Source: Massilia sp. Bi118 (GTDB lineage Bacteria; Pseudomonadota; Gammaproteobacteria; Burkholderiales; Burkholderiaceae_D). From it: a stretch of 64,000 nt of DNA. The first letter of the stretch is position 1. Each line of letters starts with the position of its first letter. The position numbers were made by a program, and so were the translations under genes. The stretch lies in assembly GCF_918697865.1 (NCBI RefSeq), contig NZ_CAKKMV010000015.1, positions 91,215-155,214 of the forward strand, in the 5' to 3' direction. Below the pieces are notes generated by a model. That model was not told the origin of the DNA and ran no database searches. It saw nothing but the letters and a program-made list of their open reading frames with translations. Of the stretch, positions 26,682 through 35,737 are shown in pieces.

Positions 26682-29324
26682 GTGAACACCTCCGCTCTTC
26701 GCCTGCTGCCGCTCGCCATCGCCACCGCGCTGGCCTTCACCCCCGCCGCCAACGCCACCACGATGGCCGCCCGCGCCGAGAACGCCTTCCTGTCGCAGGC
26801 CGACGCCGCCGCCCGCGCCGCCCGCGTCTCGAACGTCGACTACGTGCTCGACTTCACCCTGACCGGCAAGGAAAACTTCGGCGGCACCACGACCCTGAGC
26901 TTCGACCTCAACGACGCATCGACCCCGCTGACCGTCGACCTCGACAAGGCCACCGTCAAGTCGGTCACCGTCAACGGCAAGAGCGTCACCCCGCAGTACA
27001 ACGGCTGGTTCGTCACCCTGGCCGCGCAGGACCTGGTCAAGGGCCGCAACACCGTCGCCATCGTCTACGAGCGCCCGCACAGCACCAATGGCGAAGGCCT
27101 GCACCGCATGGTCGACCCGGTCGACAAGCGCGTCTACACCTACTCGCACTTCGAGCCGGCCGCCGCGCACCAGATGTTCGCGGTGTTCGACCAGCCGGAC
27201 CTGAAGGGCACCTACCAGGTCAACGTCAGCGTCCCGGCCGATTGGGAAGTGATCTCGACCACGCGCGAGAGCAAGATCGAAGCGGCTGGCGACAGCCGCC
27301 GCTGGACCTTCCCGAAGACCAAGAAGCTGAGCCCGTACAACTTCTCGATGCACGCCGGCCCGTATAAAAAATGGGAAGACAACAGCGGCAAGTACCCGAT
27401 GCGCCTGTTCGCGCGCCAGTCGGTGGCGGAACAGATCAAGCCGGCCGAGTGGTTCAAGTACACCAAGTCGGGCCTGGCCTTCTTCGACGACTACTTCGGC
27501 ATCCCCTACCAGTTCGAGAAGTATGACCAGATCCTGGTCCCGGACTTCCTGTACGGCGCGATGGAAAACGCCGGCGCCATCACCTTCGCCGAGCGCGGCT
27601 TCATGTACAAGGCCGACATGACGTCGGACCAGCGCCAGAACCTGGCGTCGGTGATCATGCACGAGATGGCCCACCAGTGGTTCGGCGACCTGGTGACCAT
27701 GAAGTGGTGGAACGGCCTGTGGCTGAACGAGAGCTTCGCCTCCTTCATGGGCACCCTGGCGACCGCCGAAAGCACCGAGTTCAAGGACGCCTGGCGCTCC
27801 TTCTACTCGCACGGCAAGCAGGGCGCCTACGTCCAGGACCAGAGCTCGACCACGCACCCGATCGAAGTGCCGGTGCCGTCGACCCAGAACGCCTTCGACA
27901 ACATCGACGCGATCACCTATTCGAAGGGCGCCTCGACCCTGATGCAGCTGCGGCACCTGCTGGGCGCGGACGTGTTCCGCAAGGGCGTGCACAACTACCT
28001 CGTCAAATACCAGTACCGCAACGCCACCCTGGACGACTTCATCGGCAGCCTGGGCGAAGCCGCCGGCCGCGACCTGAAGGGCTGGACGAAGGAGTGGCTG
28101 TACCAGCCGGGCGTGAACACCATCGCCGCCAACTTCAGCTGCAAGAACGGGAAGATCGCTGCGTTCAATCTCGAGCAGTCGGCCACCAAGCAGTTCCCGA
28201 CCCTGCGCGAGCAGCGCGTGCAGGTCGCCAGCTTCCGCATGGACGGCAAGCAGCTCAAGCTCGACAAGAACGTCGCCATCATCTACAAGGGCGCGAAGAC
28301 CGCCGTGCCGGGCATGGTGGGCGCCGCCTGCCCGGACCTGGTCTACCCGAACTTCGAGGACTGGGGTTTCGTGAAGGTCCAGTTGGACAAGCGCTCCTTC
28401 GACACCGCGCGCGCCAGCCTGGCCGGCGTCGACGATCCGCTGCTGCGCGCGATGCTGTGGCAAAGCCTGTGGGACGGCGTGCGCGACGCCAAGCTGCCGC
28501 TGAACGACTTCATCACCACCGCGCTGAACAACGCGCCGCACGAGAAGGACTACACCTTGCTGGGCGACGTGCTGGGCAAGGTCGGCGCGGCCAAGTACTA
28601 CCTGTCCGCGATGGACCCGAACAGCGCCTACGCGCAGCAGGCCGGCCGCCAGCTCGAAGAGATGGCCTGGAACGCCGCCGTCGCCGCAAAGGGCAACGAC
28701 GACTTCCAGCGCCGCTGGTTCGGCACCTATATCGGCATGGCCAGCTCGCGCCCGGCCCTCGACCGCCTGGCGGCGCTGCTGGAAGGCAAGCAGACGCTGG
28801 ACGGCCTGACCGTCAACCAGGACCTGCGCTGGGCCATCATCGCGCGCCTGAACCGCTTCGACTATCCGGGCGCGATGGAGCTGGTGAAGGCCGAGCAGGA
28901 ACGCGACAAGTCGGACAGCGGCCAGTCCGCGGCCCTGGCGGCGACCGTGATCCGTCCTGACCCGGCGGTGAAAGCCGAGTGGCTGGGCACGATCCAGGAC
29001 ACCAGGACCAAGCTGCCGTTCTCGAAGGTGCGCACGGCGATGGGCAGCCTGTATCCGTCCGAGCAGAAAGCCCTGGCCGAGCAGACCGCCGACCAGCGCC
29101 TGGCCAAGCTGCAGGAACTGGACAAGAGCGCCGGCCCGGTCTACATGCGCGCCTACGGCCCGAGCATGATCCCGGCCAGCTGCACCCCGGCCAGCGTCAA
29201 GCGCCTGCAGGCGGCCAGCGAGAAGATGAAGGATCTGTCGGCCGGCACCCGCCGCGCCCTGCTCGGCACGCTGGAAGACGACCAGCGCTGCGTGGCCATC
29301 AAGCAGGCCATGACGGTGAAGTAA
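26682..29324 (+). CDS. M1 family metallo-aminopeptidase, exported
   Basis: The start GTG at 26682 has AAGGA 5 bases upstream and begins a signal peptide (VNTSALRLLPLAIATALAFTPAANA). The 880-residue protein contains the exopeptidase motif YGAMENAGAITF and the zinc site HEMAHQWFGDLVTMKWWNGLWLNE (HEXXH-X18-E), both intact, then the C-terminal helical ERAP-like domain. It removes N-terminal amino acids in the periplasm or outside. The start at 26535 is rejected because it puts 49 residues ahead of the signal. ADMTSDQRQNL before HEXXH is typical of proteobacterial M1 members. Confidence 0.93.
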   Translation: MNTSALRLLPLAIATALAFTPAANATTMAARAENAFLSQADAAARAARVSNVDYVLDFTLTGKENFGGTTTLSFDLNDASTPLTVDLDKATVKSVTVNGKSVTPQYNGWFVTLAAQDLVKGRNTVAIVYERPHSTNGEGLHRMVDPVDKRVYTYSHFEPAAAHQMFAVFDQPDLKGTYQVNVSVPADWEVISTTRESKIEAAGDSRRWTFPKTKKLSPYNFSMHAGPYKKWEDNSGKYPMRLFARQSVAEQIKPAEWFKYTKSGLAFFDDYFGIPYQFEKYDQILVPDFLYGAMENAGAITFAERGFMYKADMTSDQRQNLASVIMHEMAHQWFGDLVTMKWWNGLWLNESFASFMGTLATAESTEFKDAWRSFYSHGKQGAYVQDQSSTTHPIEVPVPSTQNAFDNIDAITYSKGASTLMQLRHLLGADVFRKGVHNYLVKYQYRNATLDDFIGSLGEAAGRDLKGWTKEWLYQPGVNTIAANFSCKNGKIAAFNLEQSATKQFPTLREQRVQVASFRMDGKQLKLDKNVAIIYKGAKTAVPGMVGAACPDLVYPNFEDWGFVKVQLDKRSFDTARASLAGVDDPLLRAMLWQSLWDGVRDAKLPLNDFITTALNNAPHEKDYTLLGDVLGKVGAAKYYLSAMDPNSAYAQQAGRQLEEMAWNAAVAAKGNDDFQRRWFGTYIGMASSRPALDRLAALLEGKQTLDGLTVNQDLRWAIIARLNRFDYPGAMELVKAEQERDKSDSGQSAALAATVIRPDPAVKAEWLGTIQDTRTKLPFSKVRTAMGSLYPSEQKALAEQTADQRLAKLQELDKSAGPVYMRAYGPSMIPASCTPASVKRLQAASEKMKDLSAGTRRALLGTLEDDQRCVAIKQAMTVK

Positions 29325-29328
29325 GCCG

Positions 29329-30087
29329 ATGGTCGAAAGCGCCGGCGCCGCAGGTTTCCCGAACAGGAACCGGGCTGCGCTGGCGCTGATTTTCGGCATG
29401 CATATGCTGGCGCTGTTCGTGTGGATGCGCCAGCGGCCGCTTCCCTTGCCGGACGCGCCGCATGTGGTGTCGATTTTGCTGCGGCCTGCCGTGCCGCAGG
29501 CCAGGCCAAAGCCGCCTGAACCTGTGGAATCGGGCTATCCGCGGCCGCGGCGCACGCATCTGCCGCCGATACAGGATTTCTTCGACTTCCCAGCCCCGGC
29601 GCCGGCAAAACCCGGCGCCGAATCCGCCGCAGCCACCGCTGTGGCACCCGTCACACCCGCCCCGCCCACACCTGACCCCACACCGTCCCTGGACGACGCG
29701 CGCGCACCTGCCACCGTCCAGGACGCCATCCGCGAACAAAAGCAAGCCGAAGGCGGCTTCGGCCTCAACCTGTCCAAACGCCAGGCCGGCCGCATCGACC
29801 GCGAACTGCGCAAGGGCAAATCCGGCATCCCGGACGAGCCCGACACGCCCATGGGCCGCTTCCGGCGCGGCCTGGAGGCGGCCCACGTCGACCGCTCGAA
29901 CGCCGTCTTCGAAGACAGCTATACCTCGCCGGACGGCACGATCATCTACCGCAAGCGCATCGGCAAGGGCGCCATCTGCCGGCGCAGCGGCAGCATCAAC
30001 CCGCTCGGAATGAACGGCATGGCGATGGGGAATCAGGTGAAGGAGAACGTCCCCTGCCCAAGCGGTGTGGACTGGAAGAAGGACTGA
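29329..30087 (+). CDS. TonB-like membrane-anchored protein, unknown function
   Basis: The 252-residue protein has one N-terminal membrane helix (AALALIFGMHMLALFVWMRQ) and a Pro/Ala-rich periplasmic linker to about residue 130, then a charged helical region (AIREQKQAEGG; RQAGRIDRELRKGKSG) and a C-terminal part with Cys residues. The architecture is TonB-like, but no clear TonB C-terminal domain is present. It starts 4 bp after the aminopeptidase stop, so it is co-transcribed. A second protein of similar architecture is at 62730-63383. Confidence 0.65.
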   Translation: MVESAGAAGFPNRNRAALALIFGMHMLALFVWMRQRPLPLPDAPHVVSILLRPAVPQARPKPPEPVESGYPRPRRTHLPPIQDFFDFPAPAPAKPGAESAAATAVAPVTPAPPTPDPTPSLDDARAPATVQDAIREQKQAEGGFGLNLSKRQAGRIDRELRKGKSGIPDEPDTPMGRFRRGLEAAHVDRSNAVFEDSYTSPDGTIIYRKRIGKGAICRRSGSINPLGMNGMAMGNQVKENVPCPSGVDWKKD

Positions 30088-30104
30088 AGCGGCCGCCTCC
30101 CGCG

Positions 30105-30467
30105 CTAGCGCCTGCCGCCACGCTCGGGCGCAGCCGCCGGCGGCTGAGACCTGGCCGGCGCCGCGCACATCTCGGCCACCCGCGCCCACGCCCCCTCGGC
30201 CTGGCAGCCCAGCGGCGGGTTCTGCTGCAGCAGCCGGCCCAGCTCGACCGGCTTCATCTGGTTGACGCTCACGTTCGGGTTCAGCTTGATGCACATGACG
30301 TCCTGCCACGCGGCCTGGACGTTGCGCGGAATCGGGATCGGTCCGCGCAGCTTGTCCGCCGCGGCCTCGCAGGACGCCTTGTTCCTGAACTCGCCGCGCA
30401 GATTGGCCTGGTCCAGGGTCACGTCCAGGCCCGACTGCAGATACAACAACAAAATCATCGTGTACAT
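30105..30467 (-). CDS. Hypothetical small exported or membrane-anchored protein (120 aa)
   Basis: The ATG at 30467 has AGGAG 6 bases upstream; the longer frame to 30500 has no RBS. MYTMILLLYLQSGLDVTL is a short hydrophobic start, then about 100 hydrophilic residues with four Cys and a Pro/Arg-rich tail. No family is recognised. It is convergent with the TonB-like gene. Codon use is like that of its neighbours. Confidence 0.6.
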   Translation of the reverse strand: MYTMILLLYLQSGLDVTLDQANLRGEFRNKASCEAAADKLRGPIPIPRNVQAAWQDVMCIKLNPNVSVNQMKPVELGRLLQQNPPLGCQAEGAWARVAEMCAAPARSQPPAAAPERGGRR

Positions 30468-30601
30468 CGTTACTCCTGCAATGGACGGATGCTTGACCAC
30501 AGATCCGCCGCGATGTTCCCCGGCGCACGCCTGAGGCGGATCAGCCCCGTTCGCCCGCCCTGTTTTAGCCTGAGTGCTTCGACGGTCTTCAAAGCACAGC
30601 C

Positions 30602-31486
30602 ATGTTCAGCGTCCTTACCTGGAACATCCAGTCCGCACGTTCCCCGGCCGGCGGCGCCGATCTCGACGGCGTGCTCGCCTGCATCGACCGCTTCGCCCCG
30701 GACGCCGATGTGCTCTGCCTGCAGGAAGTGGCCTGCGGCTTCAGGGCGCGCGACGGCAGCCCGTGCGGCGACCAGTTCGCCGGTCTGGCGCGGCGCCTGC
30801 CGGACTGGCCTTGCGCGAGCGCCTGGACGGTCGATACGCTGGCGCCGAACGGCGGCCGCCGCAGGCTGGGCAGCATGGTGTTCTCACGGTGTCCCATCAT
30901 CCAGGTGCTGCGCCACAGCCTGCCGTGGCCGGCGGATGCCGTCCCCAGCATGCCGCACGTCGTGCTGGAGGCCACGCTGGACACGCCGCTGGGACGGCTG
31001 CGCCTGCTGAACGCCCACCTCGAAGTTTTTTCCGAGCGCCAGCGCCTGGCCCAGGTCGAGGCACTGCGCGCCCTGCAGCGCGAAGCCTGGTCGCACGCGC
31101 GCCAGCCGCGCAGCGATGCCGGCCCCGGCGGCGATCCGGACTCGCCCTTCGCCTTCGTGCCGCGGCCCGCGCCGGCGCTGCTAGTCGGCGACTTCAACAT
31201 GCTGCCGGGCTCGGGCTCGCACCAGGCCCTGCTGGCGCCCTTCGAGGACGGTAGCCGCGACCATGCCCCTCCCTGGCGCGACGCCTGGGCACTGGCGCAT
31301 CCGGGCCGGCCGCACGCGCCCACGGTCGGCCTGCACGACCCCGGCGGCGCGCCCCTCACGTTCGACTATGCCTTCGTCAGCGCCGACCTGGCCCCGCGCG
31401 TGCGCGGGCTGCAGGTTTGCGACATGCGCGTAGGCGAGCTTGAAAGCGGCTCGGATCACCAGCCGCTGCTGCTCGAACTCGGCTAG
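30602..31486 (+). CDS. Endonuclease/exonuclease/phosphatase family protein
   Basis: At 294 residues it shows all metal- and active-site blocks of the fold: LTWNIQSA (Asn), VLCLQEVA (Glu), LNAHLEVFSE (His), LLVGDFNMLPG (Asp/Asn), FDYAFVS (Asp) and SGSDHQPLLLEL (Asp-His). Members cleave phosphodiesters in DNA, RNA, phospholipids or small molecules. No signal peptide, so it acts in the cytoplasm. Substrate cannot be predicted; it is not close to the XthA exonuclease III signature. Confidence 0.9.
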   Translation: MFSVLTWNIQSARSPAGGADLDGVLACIDRFAPDADVLCLQEVACGFRARDGSPCGDQFAGLARRLPDWPCASAWTVDTLAPNGGRRRLGSMVFSRCPIIQVLRHSLPWPADAVPSMPHVVLEATLDTPLGRLRLLNAHLEVFSERQRLAQVEALRALQREAWSHARQPRSDAGPGGDPDSPFAFVPRPAPALLVGDFNMLPGSGSHQALLAPFEDGSRDHAPPWRDAWALAHPGRPHAPTVGLHDPGGAPLTFDYAFVSADLAPRVRGLQVCDMRVGELESGSDHQPLLLELG

Positions 31487-31602
31487 CCGGCAGCGGCGCC
31501 GGCGCCATCGCCGTTGCCATTATCGCAAATCGTGTCCTGGCGTGTCGCATGGACGGCCTGTAGAATGGCCGGCCCGACCGCAACTGCCAGGAAGGAAGCA
31601 TC

Positions 31603-32034
31603 TTGAACTGGGATTACGCCGCCCCTTTCACGCTGCCGCGCGTGCCCGTAGCCGCCGACATCGATGGACTGAACCATACCAACAATGCCGTCTACGTCCG
31701 CTGGTGCGAGCAGATCGGCTGGGCCCATTCCGAGGCCCTGGGGCTCAGCCTGGAGGATTACCGGCGCCTGGACCGCGCGATGGCGATCCGGCGCGGCGAG
31801 TACGACTACCTCCTGCCGACCTTCGAAGGCGAGGCGCTGACGCTGGCCACCTGGCTGGTGGGCGGCGACGGCAAGCTGACGATGGAGCGCCGCTTCCAGC
31901 TGGTGCGCGACAGCGACGGCGCCACCGTGCTGCGCGGGCGCTGGGACCTGGTCTGCATCGACATCGCCGCCGGCAAGCCGCGCCGCATGCCGCCCGCGTT
32001 CCTCGAAGCCTATATGCCGGCCATCGTCGGCTAG
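31603..32034 (+). CDS. Acyl-CoA thioesterase (4HBT hotdog fold)
   Basis: The protein starts at TTG, with GAAGGAAG just upstream; no ATG gives the full N-terminus. The 143 residues contain DIDGLNHTNNAVYVRWCEQIGW, the 4-hydroxybenzoyl-CoA/YbgC thioesterase motif with the catalytic Asp in the expected place, followed by the core helix. It hydrolyses an acyl-CoA. FEGEALTLATWLVGGDGKLTMERRFQLV completes the beta sheet. Confidence 0.88.
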   Translation: MNWDYAAPFTLPRVPVAADIDGLNHTNNAVYVRWCEQIGWAHSEALGLSLEDYRRLDRAMAIRRGEYDYLLPTFEGEALTLATWLVGGDGKLTMERRFQLVRDSDGATVLRGRWDLVCIDIAAGKPRRMPPAFLEAYMPAIVG

Positions 32035-32079
32035 CCGGACCGCCTGCTTGCGCCAATGTCACAGTTCATACGATTCGAT

Positions 32080-32108
32080 TTGACATGTCCTATCTGACAT
32101 GACATCAT
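32080..32108 (+). promoter_or_regulatory. Sigma-70 type promoter of the PYP/c-di-GMP operon
   Basis: TTGACA (32080-32085), 17-bp spacer, CATCAT (32103-32108). Two direct copies of TGACATG (32081-32087 and 32095-32101) are 14 bp apart and overlap the -35 box and spacer. This could be a binding site for an activator or repressor. The PYP gene starts about 44 bp downstream of the -10. Confidence 0.5.
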
Positions 32109-32151
32109 TCCTTTCTTAGTTGCAACAATCCCCTCTTCACAAGAGAACGCC

Positions 32152-32544
32152 ATGAACGCCGTCACCGACCTGTCTTTCACTGCACCCGCCCTGCACGGCC
32201 AACTGGCGCAACTGAGCGCAGAACAACTCGACCGCCTGGACTTCGGCGTGATCGGCTTCGATGGCGAGACCGTGGTCAGTCAGTACAACCAGACCGAATC
32301 CGAAGCCGCCGGCCTGAGCACCTCGCGCGTGCTCGGCCAACCGCTGTTCACCAACGTCGCGCCCTGCATGAACAATTTCATGGTGGCCCAGCGCTTCGAA
32401 GACGCACAGGATGAGGGCAGCCCGCTCGACGACACCATCGACTACGTGCTGACCCTGCGCATGCGTCCAATCAAGGTGAAACTGCGCCTGCTGGCCGAAC
32501 CGGGCAGCGCGCAGCGCTACGTGCTGGTGCAGCGCAAGCTGTGA
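32152..32544 (+). CDS. Photoactive yellow protein-like PAS protein
   Basis: A 130-residue single PAS domain that aligns along its whole length with photoactive yellow protein. DFGVIGFDG, VVSQYNQTE, VLGQPLFTNVAPC and LRMRPIKVKL match the reference. Tyr45, Glu49 and Cys72 correspond to Tyr42, Glu46 and the chromophore-binding Cys69; Thr50 and Arg52 are replaced by Ala53 and Leu55. In true PYP, p-coumarate bound to the Cys makes a blue-light sensor. No tyrosine ammonia-lyase or p-coumaryl ligase gene is in the window, so chromophore loading is unproven. It overlaps the next GGDEF gene by GTGA, pointing to a signalling partner. Confidence 0.82.
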   Translation: MNAVTDLSFTAPALHGQLAQLSAEQLDRLDFGVIGFDGETVVSQYNQTESEAAGLSTSRVLGQPLFTNVAPCMNNFMVAQRFEDAQDEGSPLDDTIDYVLTLRMRPIKVKLRLLAEPGSAQRYVLVQRKL

Positions 32545-33878
32545 GCGTGGCTGTGGGCCTGGATGCGCACGCCCAGCTGGCGGCCGAGCACGAAGCGCTG
32601 ATCCAGTTCCTGTACCTGGCCCCGGTGGGCCTGGTGCAGACCGGCATCGACGGCGAGATCGCGATGATCAATCCGATCTCCGCCCAGCTGCTGATGCCGC
32701 TGTCGCGCGACGGCTGCCTGACCAATCTGTTTGCCGCGCTGGAAGACGTGGCGCCCGAACTGCGCCACCTGTGCGAGACCTTCACGCCTCCGAACGGCAT
32801 GATCTGCGACGGCCTGCACATCCACCTGAACAGCGGTGTGGCGGACAAGCGCATGCGCGTACCGCAGGTGCTGTCGCTGAGCCTCCTGAAGCTGGACGGC
32901 GCGCGCCTGATGGCCGTGCTGTCGGACGTCAGCGAGCAGGTGCGCCGCGAACGCCAGCTGCGCCAGAGCGACGCCTGGCTGAACGCCCTCCTCACCAGCA
33001 TCAGCGATTACGCGCTGGTGGGGCTGGACCGCGAAGGCCGGGTGAGCGGCTGGAACGAGACCATCGCCCGCGTCACCGGTTTCACGCCGGCAGTGGTCGG
33101 GCAGCCCTATTCCGTGTTCTATCCGGAGGGCGCGACGACCCCGGACCTGGTCGGCGACCGCCTGCGCGAAGCCGATGCCAACGGCTGGAGCCTGGACGAA
33201 GGCCCGCGCCTGCGGGCCGACGGCAGCCAGTTCTTCGGCAGCAGCATGATCTCGCCGATGCCGGACCGCGAGCCGAGCGACGTCGCCGAGGGCGAGCCGG
33301 CCTATTGCCTGGTCCTGCGCGACATCAGCGACAAGCGCGACGCCATCGACAAGCGCCGCAGGTCGGTGTTCTGCGACCACCTGACCGGCGTCGCCAACCG
33401 CCGCGCCTTTTTCGAAGCGGCGGAACTCGAGCTGACGCGCAACCGCCGCACGCCGCGCCCGACCGCCCTGATCCTGTTCGACGCCGATCACTTCAAGCAG
33501 ATCAACGACCGCCATGGCCACCCCGCCGGCGACCGCGTGCTGCGTCAGCTCGGCGCCGCGCTGGCGCTCACCTTCCGTCAGGTCGACGTGGTGGCGCGCG
33601 TGGGCGGCGAAGAGTTTGCCGTGCTGCTGCCCTCCTCGACCCTGGCCGGCGCCGCCGCCGTTGCCGAGCGCCTGCGCCAGCTGGTCGAAGGCCAGCCGGT
33701 CGGCTTCGAGGGCGCCTCGATTGCCTACACGGTCAGCGCCGGCATCGCCGCGATCCGCGCCGGCGAGACCATCGACCTCGACACCCTGATCAAACGCGCC
33801 GACCGGGCCCTGTACGCCGCCAAGGCGAAGGGCCGCAACCGCGTCGAATGCTGGAACGGAGACCTCGATGCAGCCTGA
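32541..33878 (+). CDS. PAS-PAS-GGDEF diguanylate cyclase
   Basis: A 445-residue protein starting at GTG within the PYP stop (GTGA). Residues ~10-130 are a PAS-like domain (FLYLAPVGLVQTGIDGEIAMIN...LSLSLLKLDGARLMAVLSDVSEQ), ~145-270 a second PAS, and ~285-440 the GGDEF domain. The active site is GGEEF (VARVGGEEFAVLL). An RQVD allosteric I-site sits 5 residues before it, so it should be active and inhibited by product. The PYP gene just before suggests light or redox control of cyclic di-GMP synthesis. It overlaps the next gene by 11 bp. Confidence 0.92.
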   Translation: MSVAVGLDAHAQLAAEHEALIQFLYLAPVGLVQTGIDGEIAMINPISAQLLMPLSRDGCLTNLFAALEDVAPELRHLCETFTPPNGMICDGLHIHLNSGVADKRMRVPQVLSLSLLKLDGARLMAVLSDVSEQVRRERQLRQSDAWLNALLTSISDYALVGLDREGRVSGWNETIARVTGFTPAVVGQPYSVFYPEGATTPDLVGDRLREADANGWSLDEGPRLRADGSQFFGSSMISPMPDREPSDVAEGEPAYCLVLRDISDKRDAIDKRRRSVFCDHLTGVANRRAFFEAAELELTRNRRTPRPTALILFDADHFKQINDRHGHPAGDRVLRQLGAALALTFRQVDVVARVGGEEFAVLLPSSTLAGAAAVAERLRQLVEGQPVGFEGASIAYTVSAGIAAIRAGETIDLDTLIKRADRALYAAKAKGRNRVECWNGDLDAA

Positions 33879-35634
33879 CAACCAGCCGAATACCCTCGAC
33901 GCCTACGAAGCCCTGGTGCAATTCCTGTACCGCGCCCCGATCGGCCTGGTGCAGTGCAGCCTGGACGGCACGGTCGACATGCTCAACCCGATGTCCTCCA
34001 GCCTCCTGATGCCACTGGTGCGCGACGGCAGCATGGACAACCTGTTCACCGTGCTGCAGGGCGTGGCGCCGCAGCTGCGCGAACTGGCGGACAGCTTCGG
34101 CGAGCCCTCCGGCGCCGTCTGCGAAGGCCTGCGCCTGCAACTGGGCGACGCCGCCACGCCGGGCGCGCCGCAATGGCTGTCGCTGTCGGTGCTGAAGCTC
34201 GACCCGAGCCGCCTGATGGCCGTGGTCACCGACGCCAGCCACGAGGTGCTGCGCGAGCAGGAAAGGCTGGCCAAACGCCTCAAGACGGCGGCCCGCACCG
34301 ACGCCCTGACCCGCATGCCGAACCGCGAAGCGCTGCTGGAACAGGCGCAGCAGATGCTGGGGCGGCCTGCGAGCAGCACCGGCTTCGCGCTGCTGTTCAT
34401 GAATTGCGACCGCTTCCGCCAGATCAACGACGCCCTCGGCCAGAGCGCCGGCGACCGCCTGCTGGTGCAGATCGGCGAGCGGGTCCGCGCTACCCTGCGC
34501 CCGCCCAGCGACCGGATCGACCCGAATGCCGGCAGCGGCCAGATGGCGGCGCGGGTCGGCGCCGACGAATTCGCCGTGCTGCTGGACGGCCTGCGTTCGC
34601 GCGAGGACGCGCTGAAGATCGCACTGCGCCTGCTCGAAGCGCTGGCACGCCCGCACCAGCTGCCCAGCGGCCAGGAGATCACCTGCAAGCTGTCGATGGG
34701 CCTGGTCTGGGGCGCGGACGCCGGCGATTTCGCGGGCGAGATGCTGCGCGACGCCAGCATCGCCATGGTCGAAGCCAAGCACACCGGCGGCAACCATTGC
34801 ACGGTGTTCGAGCCGGCCATGCGCGAGCGCGCCGCGCGCCGCGCCGACATCGAAGCGGACCTGCGCCTGGCTTTGGTGGAAGAGCAGCTGTTCGTGGTCT
34901 ACCAGCCGGTGGTGGGACTGCGAGCGGACGGCGGCACCGACTTTTCGGCCGGGGTCGAGGCCCTGGTGCGCTGGCAGCATCCGGCGCGCGGCGTGGTGCC
35001 GCCTTTCGAATTCATCCAGGTGGCCGAGGAATCGGGCCTGATCGGGGCGCTGGGCGACTTCGTGCTGCGCCGCGCCTGCCGCGACTTCATGGCCTGGCAG
35101 CGCGAGCTCGGGTCCGGCGCGCCGCGCCTGCTGGCGGTGAACCTGTCGCGCGCCCAGCTGGGCCAGCCGGACTGGCCGGCCACCGTACAGCAGATCCTCG
35201 AGCTCGAGGGCATGCATCCGTCCCAGCTGCAGCTGGAGGTGACGGAAAGCCTGGCGGCCCAGGACCAGCAGGTGCAGGACCGCCTGCACGAGCTGAAGGC
35301 GATCGGCATCACGCTGGCGCTGGACGACTTCGGCACCGGCTATTCCTCGCTGTCCAGCCTGCACCAGCTGCCGGTGGACACGGTCAAGATCGACCGCTCT
35401 TTCGTCTGCCAGGCCGACACCAGCCAGCACCACCGCGTGCTGATCGAAGCCACCGTCAAGGTCGCCCAGAGCCTGGGCATGAACACCGTGGCCGAGGGCA
35501 TCGAGACCGAGGCGCAGGCGGCCGCCGTCCGCGACCAGCAGTGCGCCAAGGGACAAGGCTATCTGTTCAGCCGTCCTCTCACCTCACCGGCCTTGCTGGA
35601 CTGGCTGCGCGCAGCCTTGCCTGCGGCGGCTTAG
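33868..35634 (+). CDS. PAS-GGDEF-EAL bifunctional c-di-GMP protein
   Basis: This 588-residue protein starts with a PAS-like domain homologous to that of the preceding cyclase (ALVQFLYRAPIGLVQCSLDGTVDMLN; LSLSVLKLDPSRLMAVVTDASHE), suggesting gene duplication. Its GGDEF motif is degenerate (VGADEF), so synthesis may be weak or absent. The EAL domain is complete: EALVRW, NLSRAQL, LEVTES, LDDFGTGYSS, IDRSF and EGIET, so it should hydrolyse c-di-GMP. The overlap with the cyclase gene ensures paired expression of an enzyme and its counter-enzyme. Confidence 0.92.
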   Translation: MQPDNQPNTLDAYEALVQFLYRAPIGLVQCSLDGTVDMLNPMSSSLLMPLVRDGSMDNLFTVLQGVAPQLRELADSFGEPSGAVCEGLRLQLGDAATPGAPQWLSLSVLKLDPSRLMAVVTDASHEVLREQERLAKRLKTAARTDALTRMPNREALLEQAQQMLGRPASSTGFALLFMNCDRFRQINDALGQSAGDRLLVQIGERVRATLRPPSDRIDPNAGSGQMAARVGADEFAVLLDGLRSREDALKIALRLLEALARPHQLPSGQEITCKLSMGLVWGADAGDFAGEMLRDASIAMVEAKHTGGNHCTVFEPAMRERAARRADIEADLRLALVEEQLFVVYQPVVGLRADGGTDFSAGVEALVRWQHPARGVVPPFEFIQVAEESGLIGALGDFVLRRACRDFMAWQRELGSGAPRLLAVNLSRAQLGQPDWPATVQQILELEGMHPSQLQLEVTESLAAQDQQVQDRLHELKAIGITLALDDFGTGYSSLSSLHQLPVDTVKIDRSFVCQADTSQHHRVLIEATVKVAQSLGMNTVAEGIETEAQAAAVRDQQCAKGQGYLFSRPLTSPALLDWLRAALPAAA

Positions 35635-35732
35635 CGCCTGATAAAGCCCCCATGGCGGCGTTGCATCGTCTCGCCGTACTCGCGTACCGTCTTCGACGAT
35701 GCGCCTTGCCCTGAGAGCTTTCTCAGGCGCTA
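35632..35732. repeat. Convergent-junction inverted repeat e2
   Basis: TAGCGCCTGATAAAGC (35632-35647), which begins with the stop codon of the EAL gene, pairs with 35717-35732 with one mismatch. The 26-base segment at 35650-35675 differs by one base from 37931-37956 in e3. An inner hairpin, GCATCGTC with GACGATGC, spans 35663-35702. The right arm ends 5 bp before the aldo/keto reductase stop. Confidence 0.8.
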
Positions 35733-35737
35733 GTTAT

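Noticed and set aside
26661..29399. 912-codon minus-strand frame over the aminopeptidase
   Set aside because: Antisense to a gene with intact GAMEN and HEXXH motifs; the antisense protein is Val/Gly/Arg-rich without a domain.
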